From positions 186,001-250,000 of the forward strand of contig NZ_JANRMI010000003.1 in the NCBI RefSeq assembly GCF_029531655.1: 64,000 nt of DNA. The letters are read 5' to 3'. Each line of letters starts with the position of its first letter. Position 1 is the first letter of the stretch. This DNA comes from Bdellovibrio svalbardensis. Its GTDB lineage: Bacteria; Bdellovibrionota; Bdellovibrionia; Bdellovibrionales; Bdellovibrionaceae. Of the stretch, positions 32,895 to 41,820 are shown in pieces. The notes beneath the pieces were generated by a model. That model searched no databases. It saw only the letters and a program-made list of their open reading frames with translations, and was not told the origin of the DNA. Position numbers and translations under genes: made by a program.

Positions 32895-33462
32895 GTCCTA
32901 TTTTCTCCGTTGTTGATGCATAGACAAACACTGGTTCTGCTTCGAAAGAGGAACTCAGAGTGCCATGAGGTCTCAATGGCTCCTCTGGTGGAGGCGAAAC
33001 TCTGTTGGTATATCTCTTAAAAATAATCCTGCTTAAAGTGCGATGGCGTCCTTTGTTCTCATTCAGCAATACTTGCCTTGAAACGAATTTCGAGACATCC
33101 AGCCAGACCTCTTCATTTTTATAGGGTAATAAAGACTCCTGAGCCAATAGACGATAGCGATCGCCAACAAAGATCTTTCGCATGCCGGAAAGAATCTTTT
33201 GTCTCGGTAAAGGCCAAACCTCACTGGTTCCATCGGTAAAGTAGACTTCAGCATCCACGTAGGCATTTGTATTCATCGGATTGGGGGCAAACATCGCCCA
33301 TGGCTGATAAAGCATGGTGAGCGCCTCATAGCGCGCAATGAGCTTGATAAATTTAGCACCTACGACACTTCGATCGGGAAGTCCGTCGATTATCATGATA
33401 CTTACGTTGAGCGCAAAAAATAAAACAATGGCCGTTTTCTTCAGGGAATTGGTGGCATCCAT
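32872..33462 (-). CDS. Partner protein of the HTTM gene, one membrane helix
   Basis: One N-terminal transmembrane helix (about residues 9-27) is followed by a largely extracytoplasmic domain with TMLYQPWAMFAPNPMNTNAYVDAEVYFTDG. The WxMFAPNP motif recurs in proteins encoded beside HTTM membrane proteins. Residues 75-150 look beta-rich. Its 3' end overlaps the HTTM start. No biochemical function is known to me; a complex with the HTTM protein is inferred from linkage. Confidence 0.72.
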   Translation of the reverse strand: MDATNSLKKTAIVLFFALNVSIMIIDGLPDRSVVGAKFIKLIARYEALTMLYQPWAMFAPNPMNTNAYVDAEVYFTDGTSEVWPLPRQKILSGMRKIFVGDRYRLLAQESLLPYKNEEVWLDVSKFVSRQVLLNENKGRHRTLSRIIFKRYTNRVSPPPEEPLRPHGTLSSSFEAEPVFVYASTTEKIGHEAKNSR

Positions 33463-33583
33463 GTATTCATCCTACCCGTTGAGGAATTAATTGCCCTGAT
33501 GCTTAACATGGTTTGAATAGGAAGTTTCTTTAACACTTTGAAACCAACATGAAACTTGAGTAAGGTCGATGGCCCAAAAATAA

Positions 33584-33613
33584 AAAACCACAATCCGAAG
33601 ATTGTGGTTTTTA
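33584..33613 (-). terminator. Rho-independent terminator after the trypsin gene
   Basis: A 13-bp stem (AAAAACCACAATC/GATTGTGGTTTTT) with a 4-base loop lies 27 bases downstream of the protease stop. Read on the minus strand it ends in a T-run. Confidence 0.9.
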
Positions 33614-33639
33614 AAATCATTTATAATTTTCTTAAACGA

Positions 33640-34410
33640 TTATTGAGCGTTAGCCATGATCCAGTCATAACCAGCATTTACTTTGCTGTAAACACCTGGG
33701 TAGCCCGCGCGAGCGCAACCACGACCCCAGCTTACAACACCGATCAAGTAAGTTTGACCGTCGTCAGCTTTAGCAACAAGAGGTCCACCGCTGTCACCTT
33801 GGCAAGAATCTTTTCCACCTTCAGTGTAACCAGCACAGATCATACGATCTGTAATTTTGTTTGGATAAGATTTGTTACAAGCAGCTTGAGATACCAATGG
33901 TACGTCAACTCTTTGAAGAAGATTTGGCAAAGAGTAAGAACCTTCTGTTGTTGTTCCCCAACCAGCAACCGTTGACATGATCGGAGCACCGCTGTCAGAG
34001 ATAGCGATTTCAGTCGTGTTCAAAGCGATTGGTGTGAAAGAAGAATCTCTGCTTAGTTCGATCAATGCGAAATCATAATCAGTTGCAGATGCATTGTACT
34101 GAGGATGAGCGATAATACGCTTAGGAGCGATTTTTTCAGCGTTTGTTGTGTTTTTAAGATCGTGAAGACCAATAACAACATTCTTAACAGATCCGCCCTT
34201 TACACAGTGAGCAGCCGTCAATACCCAGTTCTTCTTGATCAAAGATCCACCGCAGAAGTGGCTAGATGATTGAAGTGAAACGATGTAAGGAAATTCATTG
34301 ATAGCAGCCTCCGTGCCTCCAACGATTTTACCAACAACTTTATCGGCTTGAGCTGAAACGCTCGCAGCAACGATAAGACCCGCAACAAATAGATGGTTCA
34401 ATACTTTCAT
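33640..34410 (-). CDS. Secreted trypsin-like serine protease (S1 family)
   Basis: The signal peptide (MKVLNHLFVAGLIVAASVSAQA) is followed by a short propeptide (DKVVGK) and the mature N-terminus IVGGTEA, the classic trypsin activation site. The catalytic triad is visible: His in LTAAHC (about residue 66), Asp in DYDFALIEL and Ser in CQGDSGGPLV (about residue 204). Asp in DSCQGDSGG precedes Ser at the S1-pocket position, predicting cleavage after Lys/Arg. Disulfide cysteines match the family. Secreted S1 proteases are abundant in predatory Bdellovibrio. Confidence 0.95.
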   Translation of the reverse strand: MKVLNHLFVAGLIVAASVSAQADKVVGKIVGGTEAAINEFPYIVSLQSSSHFCGGSLIKKNWVLTAAHCVKGGSVKNVVIGLHDLKNTTNAEKIAPKRIIAHPQYNASATDYDFALIELSRDSSFTPIALNTTEIAISDSGAPIMSTVAGWGTTTEGSYSLPNLLQRVDVPLVSQAACNKSYPNKITDRMICAGYTEGGKDSCQGDSGGPLVAKADDGQTYLIGVVSWGRGCARAGYPGVYSKVNAGYDWIMANAQ

Positions 34411-34587
34411 TTTATTCCCCTCTGGTTTTGAATCCGTTCAAAACACCTATTTAGTCTTCAGTCTTTCAGACCAAGGTTCAAAGGAAAGTAAGAATAGTGC
34501 ATCAACTCTGGTCCTAAAGACAGTTGATATTTTGTCAGCAAATTCATCTCTGTTAAGAGAAAGGGGTGGACGCAAATCGACAACATT

Positions 34588-34635
34588 ACTCCAGCAAAGC
34601 TGGAGTGTAGAAAATTACTCCAGCTTTGCTGGAGT
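34588..34635. repeat. Paired inverted hairpin units (REP-like twin)
   Basis: ACTCCAGC-AAA-GCTGGAGT at 34588-34606 and ACTCCAGC-TTT-GCTGGAGT at 34617-34635 are each perfect palindromes and are reverse complements of each other. Each is framed by TT on the left and GTA on the right, and an 10-base A-rich spacer separates them. This is a BIME-like arrangement in the gap before the gene at 34896. Confidence 0.75.
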
Positions 34636-34653
34636 GTAAACCAGACGCGCTTC

Positions 34654-34896
34654 TTAGACGACTCGCTGGAATCTTGTGGAATGAGAATTGAATACTTGAA
34701 ACTGCAATGGCTCAAGACTCATCACTTGAAGGCGAATGCTTTGTCCTTTGGAAATCATCTGACCTGTCAGATTGGAGATTCGCAGAAGATCACCTTGAAA
34801 ATTGAGAAGAATACCGGTCACTGAAGAAATATCCTCCACTTGTGCGTGGAGGATTTGGCCCTTCTTTAAGGAAGTCAAAAAGGCCTTACTTGCCAT
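34654..34896 (-). CDS. Small beta-rich protein, unknown
   Basis: An 80-residue protein with KKGQILHAQVEDISSVTGILLNF, GDLLRISNLTG and GQSIRLQVMSLEPLQFQVF. The spacing of glycine and hydrophobic residues suggests a small beta barrel, similar to N-terminal segments of flagellar hook-length-control-like proteins, but that is a weak pattern match. It follows the coiled-coil membrane gene by 3 bases, so they form an operon. Confidence 0.6.
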   Translation of the reverse strand: MASKAFLTSLKKGQILHAQVEDISSVTGILLNFQGDLLRISNLTGQMISKGQSIRLQVMSLEPLQFQVFNSHSTRFQRVV

Positions 34897-34899
34897 TTA

Positions 34900-35799
34900 T
34901 TATCCAAGATCTCTGGAAAGATCGATGCGACGAAATTCCACCGGGCGAATCACGGGCTCACCGATATTTTTAGTTGGAATATGTTGCTTCTGAGGTGACT
35001 TGGCTGTGGTTTGTGTTTTCTCACCTAAGAAGTTTTGCGCCATATCTTGGGTCACGCCAAATATAGTCGGCGACGCAGGTTTTTCCTCCTGCTCTTTCAC
35101 TTCCATACAGGCCGCCTTAAAGGCCTCTCCCAGCTTCTTCAATGATGCGCTCTCGTTTTTAGGAACTTCAAACACTGAACTGATATCTTGTTTGTTTTCC
35201 CTTTGCAAAGGAGCCATGAAAGACATGTTATCCACATCACTCAAATCCGAAGCACCCGAGGTCTCTTCATCCTCTTGTCCATTTTGTGCCCATTCCGGCA
35301 GGCTCTCTTCGCAGAACTGCAACTGATCGCGATTGATCTTGGCGATGAATTCAATTTCACCGCGAGACAGATCCGTCACTTGCTCTGCAATCTCATCAAC
35401 GCTCAGACCTTGATGCGCCAAGCGCGCAGCTTTGACATACTTTATGGTATTTTTACGCTCCACAATTTCACTGTGCGGAATGCGATCCTGGAAGATTTTT
35501 GCGACTTCCAGACTCTTCTGCATGCTCATGTCGATTTTTGACAATTGCTTTTCTGAAGATTGAATCTTGGCTTGAATGTCTTTCACTTTTTGTTCAAGCA
35601 AAGCTGTTAGTTGATTCACTTGGGTTTCAGTGCGATCCGAAAGATCTTCTAAAACGGCGATCTTACTTTGCAAAAGCTGCAAACCTTTGCTTAAACGTGG
35701 ATCATCTTTAGGAGGACGATTGAGGCGCACCCACATTCCCACAATTCCCGCCAAAAGAATTACGTTCACCAGCAGTTGAAGTAGAAACCAAAAACTCAC
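34900..35799 (-). CDS. Membrane-anchored coiled-coil protein with a DUF2802/DUF6115-like helix-turn-helix
   Basis: One N-terminal transmembrane helix (about residues 5-24), a coiled coil (about residues 40-100, SKIAVLEDLSDRTETQVNQL onward), then YVKAARLAHQGLSVDEIAEQVTDLSRGEIEFIAKI, which resembles the DUF2802/DUF6115 helix-turn-helix often found in flagellar clusters. An acidic, Ser-rich tail follows. Here it is not beside structural flagellar genes, so a motility role is only possible. Operon with the small beta-rich gene. Confidence 0.7.
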   Translation of the reverse strand: MSFWFLLQLLVNVILLAGIVGMWVRLNRPPKDDPRLSKGLQLLQSKIAVLEDLSDRTETQVNQLTALLEQKVKDIQAKIQSSEKQLSKIDMSMQKSLEVAKIFQDRIPHSEIVERKNTIKYVKAARLAHQGLSVDEIAEQVTDLSRGEIEFIAKINRDQLQFCEESLPEWAQNGQEDEETSGASDLSDVDNMSFMAPLQRENKQDISSVFEVPKNESASLKKLGEAFKAACMEVKEQEEKPASPTIFGVTQDMAQNFLGEKTQTTAKSPQKQHIPTKNIGEPVIRPVEFRRIDLSRDLG

Positions 35800-35994
35800 A
35801 CTGAGCTCCCCTCGATACGTTTTCAGCCAAGCTGAAATGTAGACCCAGCTTTGATTCTAAGCTGCCTTTGGTCTGTCTCACAATGAGACCTAGGTCTAAT
35901 TGTCTTTACCCGCGCTTCAAACCCAGACTGGACCTGGAGAATTTTGAGATGAATTACTCTTATATGTTATTCTGCATAAAGGGGGAATTGAAGT

Positions 35995-37254
35995 ATGTTT
36001 ACAACGTTATCTGAGAAGACCGTGAAGCTTTTGCCAATGCTTCTTCTTGTAGGTCTTTCTGCTTGTGGTCCCGTAAAATTTTCTGGGTCATCGACAACGT
36101 CTACTGAGGGTGCCATCCCCGTGACACCAGCAACACCAACTCCTGGTGTTTCGCCAACGGCCACGCCATCAAATCTTAGAGATGTGTCTTATGTGAGTAC
36201 AGTCGCGGCATCCAATAATAAATTGGACATTATTTTGGTGCTCGACGACTCCAACTCCATGCTTACAGACAATCAGAAGTTGGCGGCGAAGCTTTCAAAC
36301 TTTGTGACCACTTTGCAAAACAACGCCAATTTAGACTGGCAAGCTTGTGTGACGGTTACTCGCGCTCTCCCAGTGGGTGGCGGCAACACAGCCTGGGGCG
36401 CATCTCTTTACTGGCAAACCAGCGCCACTTATTCTCCTAACCTGGGCGTTGTTCTTAAAAAAGGCCAAGCCAACCTTCCTGCGATTTTTGCAAATACGAT
36501 CAACTACATTGGTGCGGGCTGGGCTGGAACAGATGATGAACGTGGTATCAAAGCCGCTTATCACCATGTTTACAATGGCGACTATCATTACTCTAACGTG
36601 AGCGGTTGCTACCGTGATGGCGCGGCTATCGCCTATATCATCATCTCTGATGAAGACGAACGTAGCATTGCTGGCGACGCTTCTCAAAAATACTATGCCA
36701 ATGAATTGCAACCCCTTGAAGCAGACGATCAGCCGGCAAATTTTGTTTCTTATGTGAAAAACACTTTCGGCAACGACAAACGCTTTACTGTGAATTCAAT
36801 CATCGTAAAACCCGGTGATACAGCTTGTATGACCGCACAAGATAACGCTGTGGATGCTCAAGGTAAGAAATCAAAAAGTCACTACGGCACTAAATACAAT
36901 GAACTGTCTTATCTTACGGGTGGTGGCATCGGAAGCATCTGTGATGCGGACTTCTCGACAAATCTGAACTTGTTCATTGATAAAATCACTGACTCCCTCA
37001 GTTCAATCCCTCTGGAGTGTACTCCTGTTGGTGAAGTCAGCGTGACCATCACTCCGACGGTAGGTGTAATTAGCGCTTCTGTTCAAGGTATGAACTTAGT
37101 CTTTGATAAACCAGTTCCTGCGGGCCGCAATATTGATGTGCAATACAAGTGTAACGACAATCGCGTCCCAAGTTCTGTGAACAAACCTGTTGTTAAGGTC
37201 TCAGAGGACGGTTTCTTCGCTCGCATTGTTTCATTCTTTAAAGGCTTGTTCTAA
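35995..37254 (+). CDS. Lipoprotein with von Willebrand factor A domain
   Basis: The lipobox LSAC at about residue 24 is followed by a Thr/Pro-rich linker, then a VWA-type domain (DIILVLDDSNSMLTDNQKL contains the DxSxS metal-binding motif; IIISDEDERSIAG is the later strand). After residue 320 comes a beta-rich C-terminal region. VWA lipoproteins usually bind partners at the cell surface or in the periplasm. GGGGG lies 8 bases before the ATG. It is a single gene between two terminator-like structures. Confidence 0.85.
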   Translation: MFTTLSEKTVKLLPMLLLVGLSACGPVKFSGSSTTSTEGAIPVTPATPTPGVSPTATPSNLRDVSYVSTVAASNNKLDIILVLDDSNSMLTDNQKLAAKLSNFVTTLQNNANLDWQACVTVTRALPVGGGNTAWGASLYWQTSATYSPNLGVVLKKGQANLPAIFANTINYIGAGWAGTDDERGIKAAYHHVYNGDYHYSNVSGCYRDGAAIAYIIISDEDERSIAGDASQKYYANELQPLEADDQPANFVSYVKNTFGNDKRFTVNSIIVKPGDTACMTAQDNAVDAQGKKSKSHYGTKYNELSYLTGGGIGSICDADFSTNLNLFIDKITDSLSSIPLECTPVGEVSVTITPTVGVISASVQGMNLVFDKPVPAGRNIDVQYKCNDNRVPSSVNKPVVKVSEDGFFARIVSFFKGLF

Positions 37255-37287
37255 GCCTAAGAATTTGTCACATCTTAATTCACTTCA

Positions 37288-37317
37288 GGAGACACCAGCA
37301 TGGTGTCTCCTTTTTTT
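37288..37317 (+). terminator. Rho-independent terminator
   Basis: A 10-bp stem (GGAGACACCA/TGGTGTCTCC) with a 3-base loop is followed by seven T. It ends the VWA lipoprotein gene and lies just before the convergent protease stop. Confidence 0.93.
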
Positions 37318-37326
37318 ACCCTGACC

Positions 37327-38859
37327 TCACTTACGCCCACCACCTGACGGGCTGCTTTGCAAACTGATGGTCACAGTGGCCGTCGCAGTGAGACGTCCAT
37401 CCGTGATCGTATAACTAAAACTATCGCTGCCTTTAAACCCCTTGGCCGGACTGTAGGTCAAAGTACCATCCGCATTCAAAATAACCTTTCCTTTAGCTCC
37501 CTGAGTAAAGCTGCTCACACTAATGACCTCAGCATCTGGGTCAAAGTCATTTGCTAAAACCGAGATCACCACGGGTGCTATTTTTTGGATCAATACATTA
37601 TCAGCATTCGCGACCGGTGCTTGATTCGGTTTCGGCACTGGATCGTTACCAGACGCAGACCCGAACTTTACACTGACCGTGGCAAGAAGACCGTCTGCCT
37701 TGTCAGCAGTGATTGTCAGACCTGAAACTGGATCGGTGAAACTTTTTCCAATAGGAAGAGCGGGATCAAACCAATCCGCATAACCATATGTGGCATAAAA
37801 AGGTGAATCCATATGCATATGTAAAAGCTGACTGCTGTTAGGTGAATTGTCTTCCCCTAAGCGAATCACGACTCCATTCGTGACCTCTTGGCGGTAAAGG
37901 CGATAAGATCGTTTACTTAAGAAGCTGTCGTACCCGACTGCTTGACGGTATTCCACATAAAACCACGTCTGATTGCCCGTCAGAGGATTGATACCTCGTG
38001 GAATCTTCAAAGCTTTGGCTCCACTACTCATGGTCTCAAAAACAGACACTGAATAACTACCATTGGCTGTCGCACTGATGATCGCAGGCGAGACATTATA
38101 ATTCAACCAGCCAAGTCTTTCCTTTTGAAAGGCGGAAAAATGACCGAAGTCTGGGTTGCCCATAGTGTCGTAGCTATCGCCGTACTCGATAGAGGAACAA
38201 GAAGTTCCGATGGTGACGCCGCCACAATCCAAAGCATGTGAGTGATAGAGTCCAAAGTTATGACCCATCTCATGAGAAATATTGTCGGCCGTGAACGCCC
38301 CACTGCCATTGATATAAGCTCGGGAAGGAACATCCCCGACCGTGCCCATGCCGCTGACATTGCACGGAGTTTTCGTAAACAAATAGACAATCCTCGTGTA
38401 AGAGGAAAGATTAACTCCCTTGGAAATCGCGATTTGATCAGCCGCCTTGCCTGCGGCAGAAAGATCGCACACGGCATTTGAAAGAGGCAGGGTATACCAA
38501 CCGTAAACATCTCCAACCAATTTAGTTTGCTGATAAGACGCCTCATAGAAAAACCCGCTGACTTGGCCAAAGATCAAACTGCGTGCCTGATCTGCGGTAA
38601 TGGGCTGCGAGGTGGAATCTTCCTGGAAATTTGCCATGATGACGAGAGTGCGCTGATCTCCAAGAGCGGACGCTAAAACCCCGGGAGTCCCACCGTTGGT
38701 ACCGCCATCAGTTCCCCCACCTAAAGCCAGAGTCAGAACTGCATTATCCTTCTGGTTGAGCAACTGCTCCGAGTGTTGCGAGTGACAGACCGTTGCAACA
38801 AAAAATATAGATACTAAAACCCAGTGACTACTGCTTACAAGTTTTCCAATTTTCTTCAC
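37327..38859 (-). CDS. Secreted metzincin-type metalloprotease with cadherin-like C-terminal domain
   Basis: GTG at 38859 has GGAGG upstream and starts a signal peptide (VKKIGK...VCHS); the longer ATG frame to 38910 lacks both. The catalytic domain holds ISHEMGHNFGLYHSH (HEXXHxxGxxH zinc site at about residue 195), with a downstream DSYDTMGNPDF Met-turn, as in peptidase M11 (gametolysin). Residues about 420-510 form a VCBS/cadherin-like module (NADGTLTYSPAKGFKGSDSFSYTITDG). An extracellular role in digestion of prey is plausible but inferred. Confidence 0.87.
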   Translation of the reverse strand: MKKIGKLVSSSHWVLVSIFFVATVCHSQHSEQLLNQKDNAVLTLALGGGTDGGTNGGTPGVLASALGDQRTLVIMANFQEDSTSQPITADQARSLIFGQVSGFFYEASYQQTKLVGDVYGWYTLPLSNAVCDLSAAGKAADQIAISKGVNLSSYTRIVYLFTKTPCNVSGMGTVGDVPSRAYINGSGAFTADNISHEMGHNFGLYHSHALDCGGVTIGTSCSSIEYGDSYDTMGNPDFGHFSAFQKERLGWLNYNVSPAIISATANGSYSVSVFETMSSGAKALKIPRGINPLTGNQTWFYVEYRQAVGYDSFLSKRSYRLYRQEVTNGVVIRLGEDNSPNSSQLLHMHMDSPFYATYGYADWFDPALPIGKSFTDPVSGLTITADKADGLLATVSVKFGSASGNDPVPKPNQAPVANADNVLIQKIAPVVISVLANDFDPDAEVISVSSFTQGAKGKVILNADGTLTYSPAKGFKGSDSFSYTITDGRLTATATVTISLQSSPSGGGRK

Positions 38860-39090
38860 GCGCTTCCTCCGGTTATTCGATATAAGGAAAGGCTGCAAGT
38901 GCAGCGCCACGTAGACATTTGCAGGATGAAAATTCTGTTCAGCAGATCACAACATTGATATGCGGTTTTAGACTCCGAATTCATTTCACTCAATGTTAAT
39001 GAACTAGACGCTGCTCATACCTACGACACCTCCAAAATTCAATCTCCTCTGGGAAGTATCAATGTGGGAGTCTCATTTTAGATGAGGACT

Positions 39091-41028
39091 TTATAGTAGC
39101 GGCAACAGCAAGCTCGTCAAGGCCTCGGGCAGTTTATGCGGATTAGGTAAAATCTGAATATTCGCAGCGCCAAACATTTGTGGCAGATAGAACTTGGCCT
39201 TCTCGTCTATGGCAAGGCATTTGACTTGGACTTTCTGTTGCTGAGCCTCGCGCAAAGCTTGCTTAATATCCTCCATGCCATATCTGCCTTCGTACTGATC
39301 ATAATCGGAGGCCTTCCCATCACTCAGAAGAATGATGATCTTGTGGCGAGCTGAAGATTCCTGCAGTAGCTCCACACCGTGGCGAAGTGCTGGCCCAATC
39401 CGCGTGTAACCTTCTGGCTCCAAGTCATTAAGATGTTGCTTCAAATGATGCCAAGAATGTTGAAAGCTCTTCATTTCATCATAGACGCAATGATGACGGG
39501 TGTTGCTGTGAAAGGCCGCGACACTCACACATCTTTCTTCCTGAATAAGTGCGTCCGCAATCAGACATACGCTGTTTTTAATAACATCCAAAACTCGTTC
39601 ATTGGCAACCCAGGAATCGGTGGAAAGACTGCTATCGATCAAAAGAAGGCACTGCCACTCTTTCAGGCCCTTTTGTTTGCGCATATAAAAGCGATCTTCC
39701 GAAGAATTTCCACTTTTCAAATCGGCATGCCGAACCACCAAAGAATCCAAATCCAACTCGGTGCCGTCTTTTTGCCGTTTCTTCCAAAGAGGCTGATGAC
39801 GAACCTGTTCAAAGAGCTTCTGCATGTCACGTTTTTCTTTGGCGTAGCTATCTTGCAATTGAAATGGCGGAACTTCACTTTTTCTGTTCCAAGCCTCAAT
39901 ACGACACCAGTCCTTTCTATAGGACTTGGTTTTGAAATCCCATTCCGGATACAGAAACACCTGGGAAGAATCTGAATCTGACAAGTTCCGACTGAGCATA
40001 TCGGGTATACCCGCATTGATGCGAATGTCAGCTTTATAGATGGAATTTGTTCGTTCCTGACTTCGCACCACTTCCCGCAGTTTCAGCTCTTCCAAAGCCT
40101 CTGCATGATCAGCCAGATGATCGTCGCCATCCTGAGTCCGCATTCCTCCTTGATATTCCTCTAAGGTTTCAACCTTCTCAAAGGTGTGCATAACGGGATT
40201 GCTCTCATCCCCGGCTTTAGCCAATTGAACGGTCACAACTTCTTCGCGATTTTTCCCTTGAATCTCGGTTCCATTTGCCAACGCCTCGGCACTCAATGGG
40301 TCTTCGCCATTTTCGATTGAATTTTGCAAAGTCCCCGGAGCCATCAAAACGCCCCATAACACGAAGGCCTGCTCCGGAAGAGCCCGGCCCACAGGCAGGG
40401 GCGCCACATGGGTTTTATAAACGGCTTCAGCAAAGCTCCAAAAATCTACCTGACTCTTGTGATCGCAATTAAGAATATTTTGCCATGGGCTGCTGACGTT
40501 GCCACTCAAGATCTGATCTATCCACTCGGCGATCAAGCCATTCTGTGTGTTCCGGTCTTGCTTCAGTAAAATCTGCAATTCTGTTCTTATCTGCTTTCCA
40601 AGGACTTCCAAAACCTGGGCCGCACTTGAAAATTCGTGGTGAATATACTGATAGATCTGATAAAGAGCGAGACAGGTATAGACTTCCCTCTCGATCTTCG
40701 AAAGCCCCGCCACTGGCAAGGAAAATCCCAAATGTTTGGCTGAGCTGTTAAATAAAGTCCTTTGAATATAAATCGACTCGTTCATCGATTTGGAATTAAA
40801 GAGGCACAAAGATTTCGGATAGTAAAAATGCTCCCCCGAAAATCCTCCCATGGTTTCAGCTTCAAGAATTTGAATTGATTTTCCACACAGAGATTTCGCA
40901 ATAAATTGCAGTCGAGACTCGAGTTCACTCAGTTCCGCACGCTGATCATAATAAACCGGCTTTGGCTCTGCGGTGAATTTTTTAAAAAGGCGATGGCCAA
41001 AGGCAAAAAGCGCCTCATCAAAGCTCAT
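39091..41028 (-). CDS. norD: Nitric oxide reductase activation protein NorD
   Basis: Needed with NorQ to assemble active nitric oxide reductase. The 645-residue cytoplasmic protein has a helical N-terminal region, an acidic middle (DGDDHLADHAEALEEL) and a C-terminal VWA domain with LLIDSSLSTDSW (DxSxS MIDAS) and IIILLSDGKASDY. The order norC-norB-norQ-norD on the minus strand is the classic operon; it starts 4 bases after norQ. It has normal length for the family. Confidence 0.93.
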   Translation of the reverse strand: MSFDEALFAFGHRLFKKFTAEPKPVYYDQRAELSELESRLQFIAKSLCGKSIQILEAETMGGFSGEHFYYPKSLCLFNSKSMNESIYIQRTLFNSSAKHLGFSLPVAGLSKIEREVYTCLALYQIYQYIHHEFSSAAQVLEVLGKQIRTELQILLKQDRNTQNGLIAEWIDQILSGNVSSPWQNILNCDHKSQVDFWSFAEAVYKTHVAPLPVGRALPEQAFVLWGVLMAPGTLQNSIENGEDPLSAEALANGTEIQGKNREEVVTVQLAKAGDESNPVMHTFEKVETLEEYQGGMRTQDGDDHLADHAEALEELKLREVVRSQERTNSIYKADIRINAGIPDMLSRNLSDSDSSQVFLYPEWDFKTKSYRKDWCRIEAWNRKSEVPPFQLQDSYAKEKRDMQKLFEQVRHQPLWKKRQKDGTELDLDSLVVRHADLKSGNSSEDRFYMRKQKGLKEWQCLLLIDSSLSTDSWVANERVLDVIKNSVCLIADALIQEERCVSVAAFHSNTRHHCVYDEMKSFQHSWHHLKQHLNDLEPEGYTRIGPALRHGVELLQESSARHKIIILLSDGKASDYDQYEGRYGMEDIKQALREAQQQKVQVKCLAIDEKAKFYLPQMFGAANIQILPNPHKLPEALTSLLLPLL

Positions 41029-41031
41029 AAG

Positions 41032-41820
41032 TTAAAATATCATGGCAGCCACGTCCCGCAGGGCTATCATGACATCTCCATCATCTGTAAGAGGTTGTAT
41101 GATGGCCACATCACATGCCAAGCGCGCCTCCAGGCCGTCCCTCATAAGTTTACCAGCATCAACCAGAAGCCGAGTGGATGCGGTTTCAGTCAATCCCAAC
41201 TCTTTGAGGTTGCGAATTTTATGACCGAACTTCACTAGTTTTTTTGCGATCTCAAGAGAGCACTGCGCTTCCTTGCTGACAATCTCGGTTTCAAGCTCTG
41301 CCTTGGGATAGTCAAAGTGTATGGCGACAAATCTTTGCCGCGTCGAAGGCTTTAATTCCTTCAGTCCTTTTTGATATCCGGGATTGAAACTCACGATCAA
41401 CATAAATTCCGGAGAGGCTTTAATTTCTTCGTTGCGCTTATCCAAAGTGATTGTACGCCGATGATCCGTGAGAGGATGCAAGACCACGATGACGTCTTCC
41501 CGAGCCTCTGAAATTTCATCTAAATAAAGTATCGCGCCCTCACGCAAAGCGCGTGTCACTGGGCCATCCTGCCAAACCGTATCCCCCCCTTGAATGAGAT
41601 ACCGCCCAAGTAAATCCGTTGCCGACGTGTCTTCATTGCAAGCAACAGAAATAAGTGGGCGGCCCAATCTTGCCGCCATGGCCTCAACAAATCTCGACTT
41701 TCCACAACCTGTTGGCCCCTTGAGCATCAAAGGAAGACAATTTCGATAAGCACATTGAAGCACTAACTCTTCGTCGCCAACAGCTTCATAGTAAGGATAT
41801 TTAATTTGTGGCTTTAGCAT
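41032..41820 (-). CDS. norQ: NorQ/CbbQ-type AAA+ ATPase
   Basis: The MoxR-type AAA+ ATPase for NO-reductase maturation. Walker A (GPTGCGKSRFVEA), the NorQ-typical SVACNEDTSATDLLGRYL, Walker B (ILYLDEISEA) and MLIVSFNPGYQKGLKELKPSTRQRF (sensor and arginine-finger region) are all present. The 262-aa length is normal. The start overlaps the norB 3' end by 20 bases, so translation is coupled. It acts with NorD to insert the non-heme iron or otherwise activate NorB. Confidence 0.95.
   Translation of the reverse strand: MLKPQIKYPYYEAVGDEELVLQCAYRNCLPLMLKGPTGCGKSRFVEAMAARLGRPLISVACNEDTSATDLLGRYLIQGGDTVWQDGPVTRALREGAILYLDEISEAREDVIVVLHPLTDHRRTITLDKRNEEIKASPEFMLIVSFNPGYQKGLKELKPSTRQRFVAIHFDYPKAELETEIVSKEAQCSLEIAKKLVKFGHKIRNLKELGLTETASTRLLVDAGKLMRDGLEARLACDVAIIQPLTDDGDVMIALRDVAAMIF

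Noticed and set aside
34588-34635. CRISPR-like repeat
   Set aside because: Only two units, which are inverted and palindromic, with a 10-base spacer; no cas genes nearby.
36130-36172. Repeats in the Thr/Pro-rich linker of the VWA lipoprotein
   Set aside because: These are coding repeats of a linker, not a separate element.
39379-39975. A 198-codon frame antisense to norD
   Set aside because: It lies opposite the conserved VWA domain of norD; the composition is rich in Lys/Phe/Leu without a recognisable fold.
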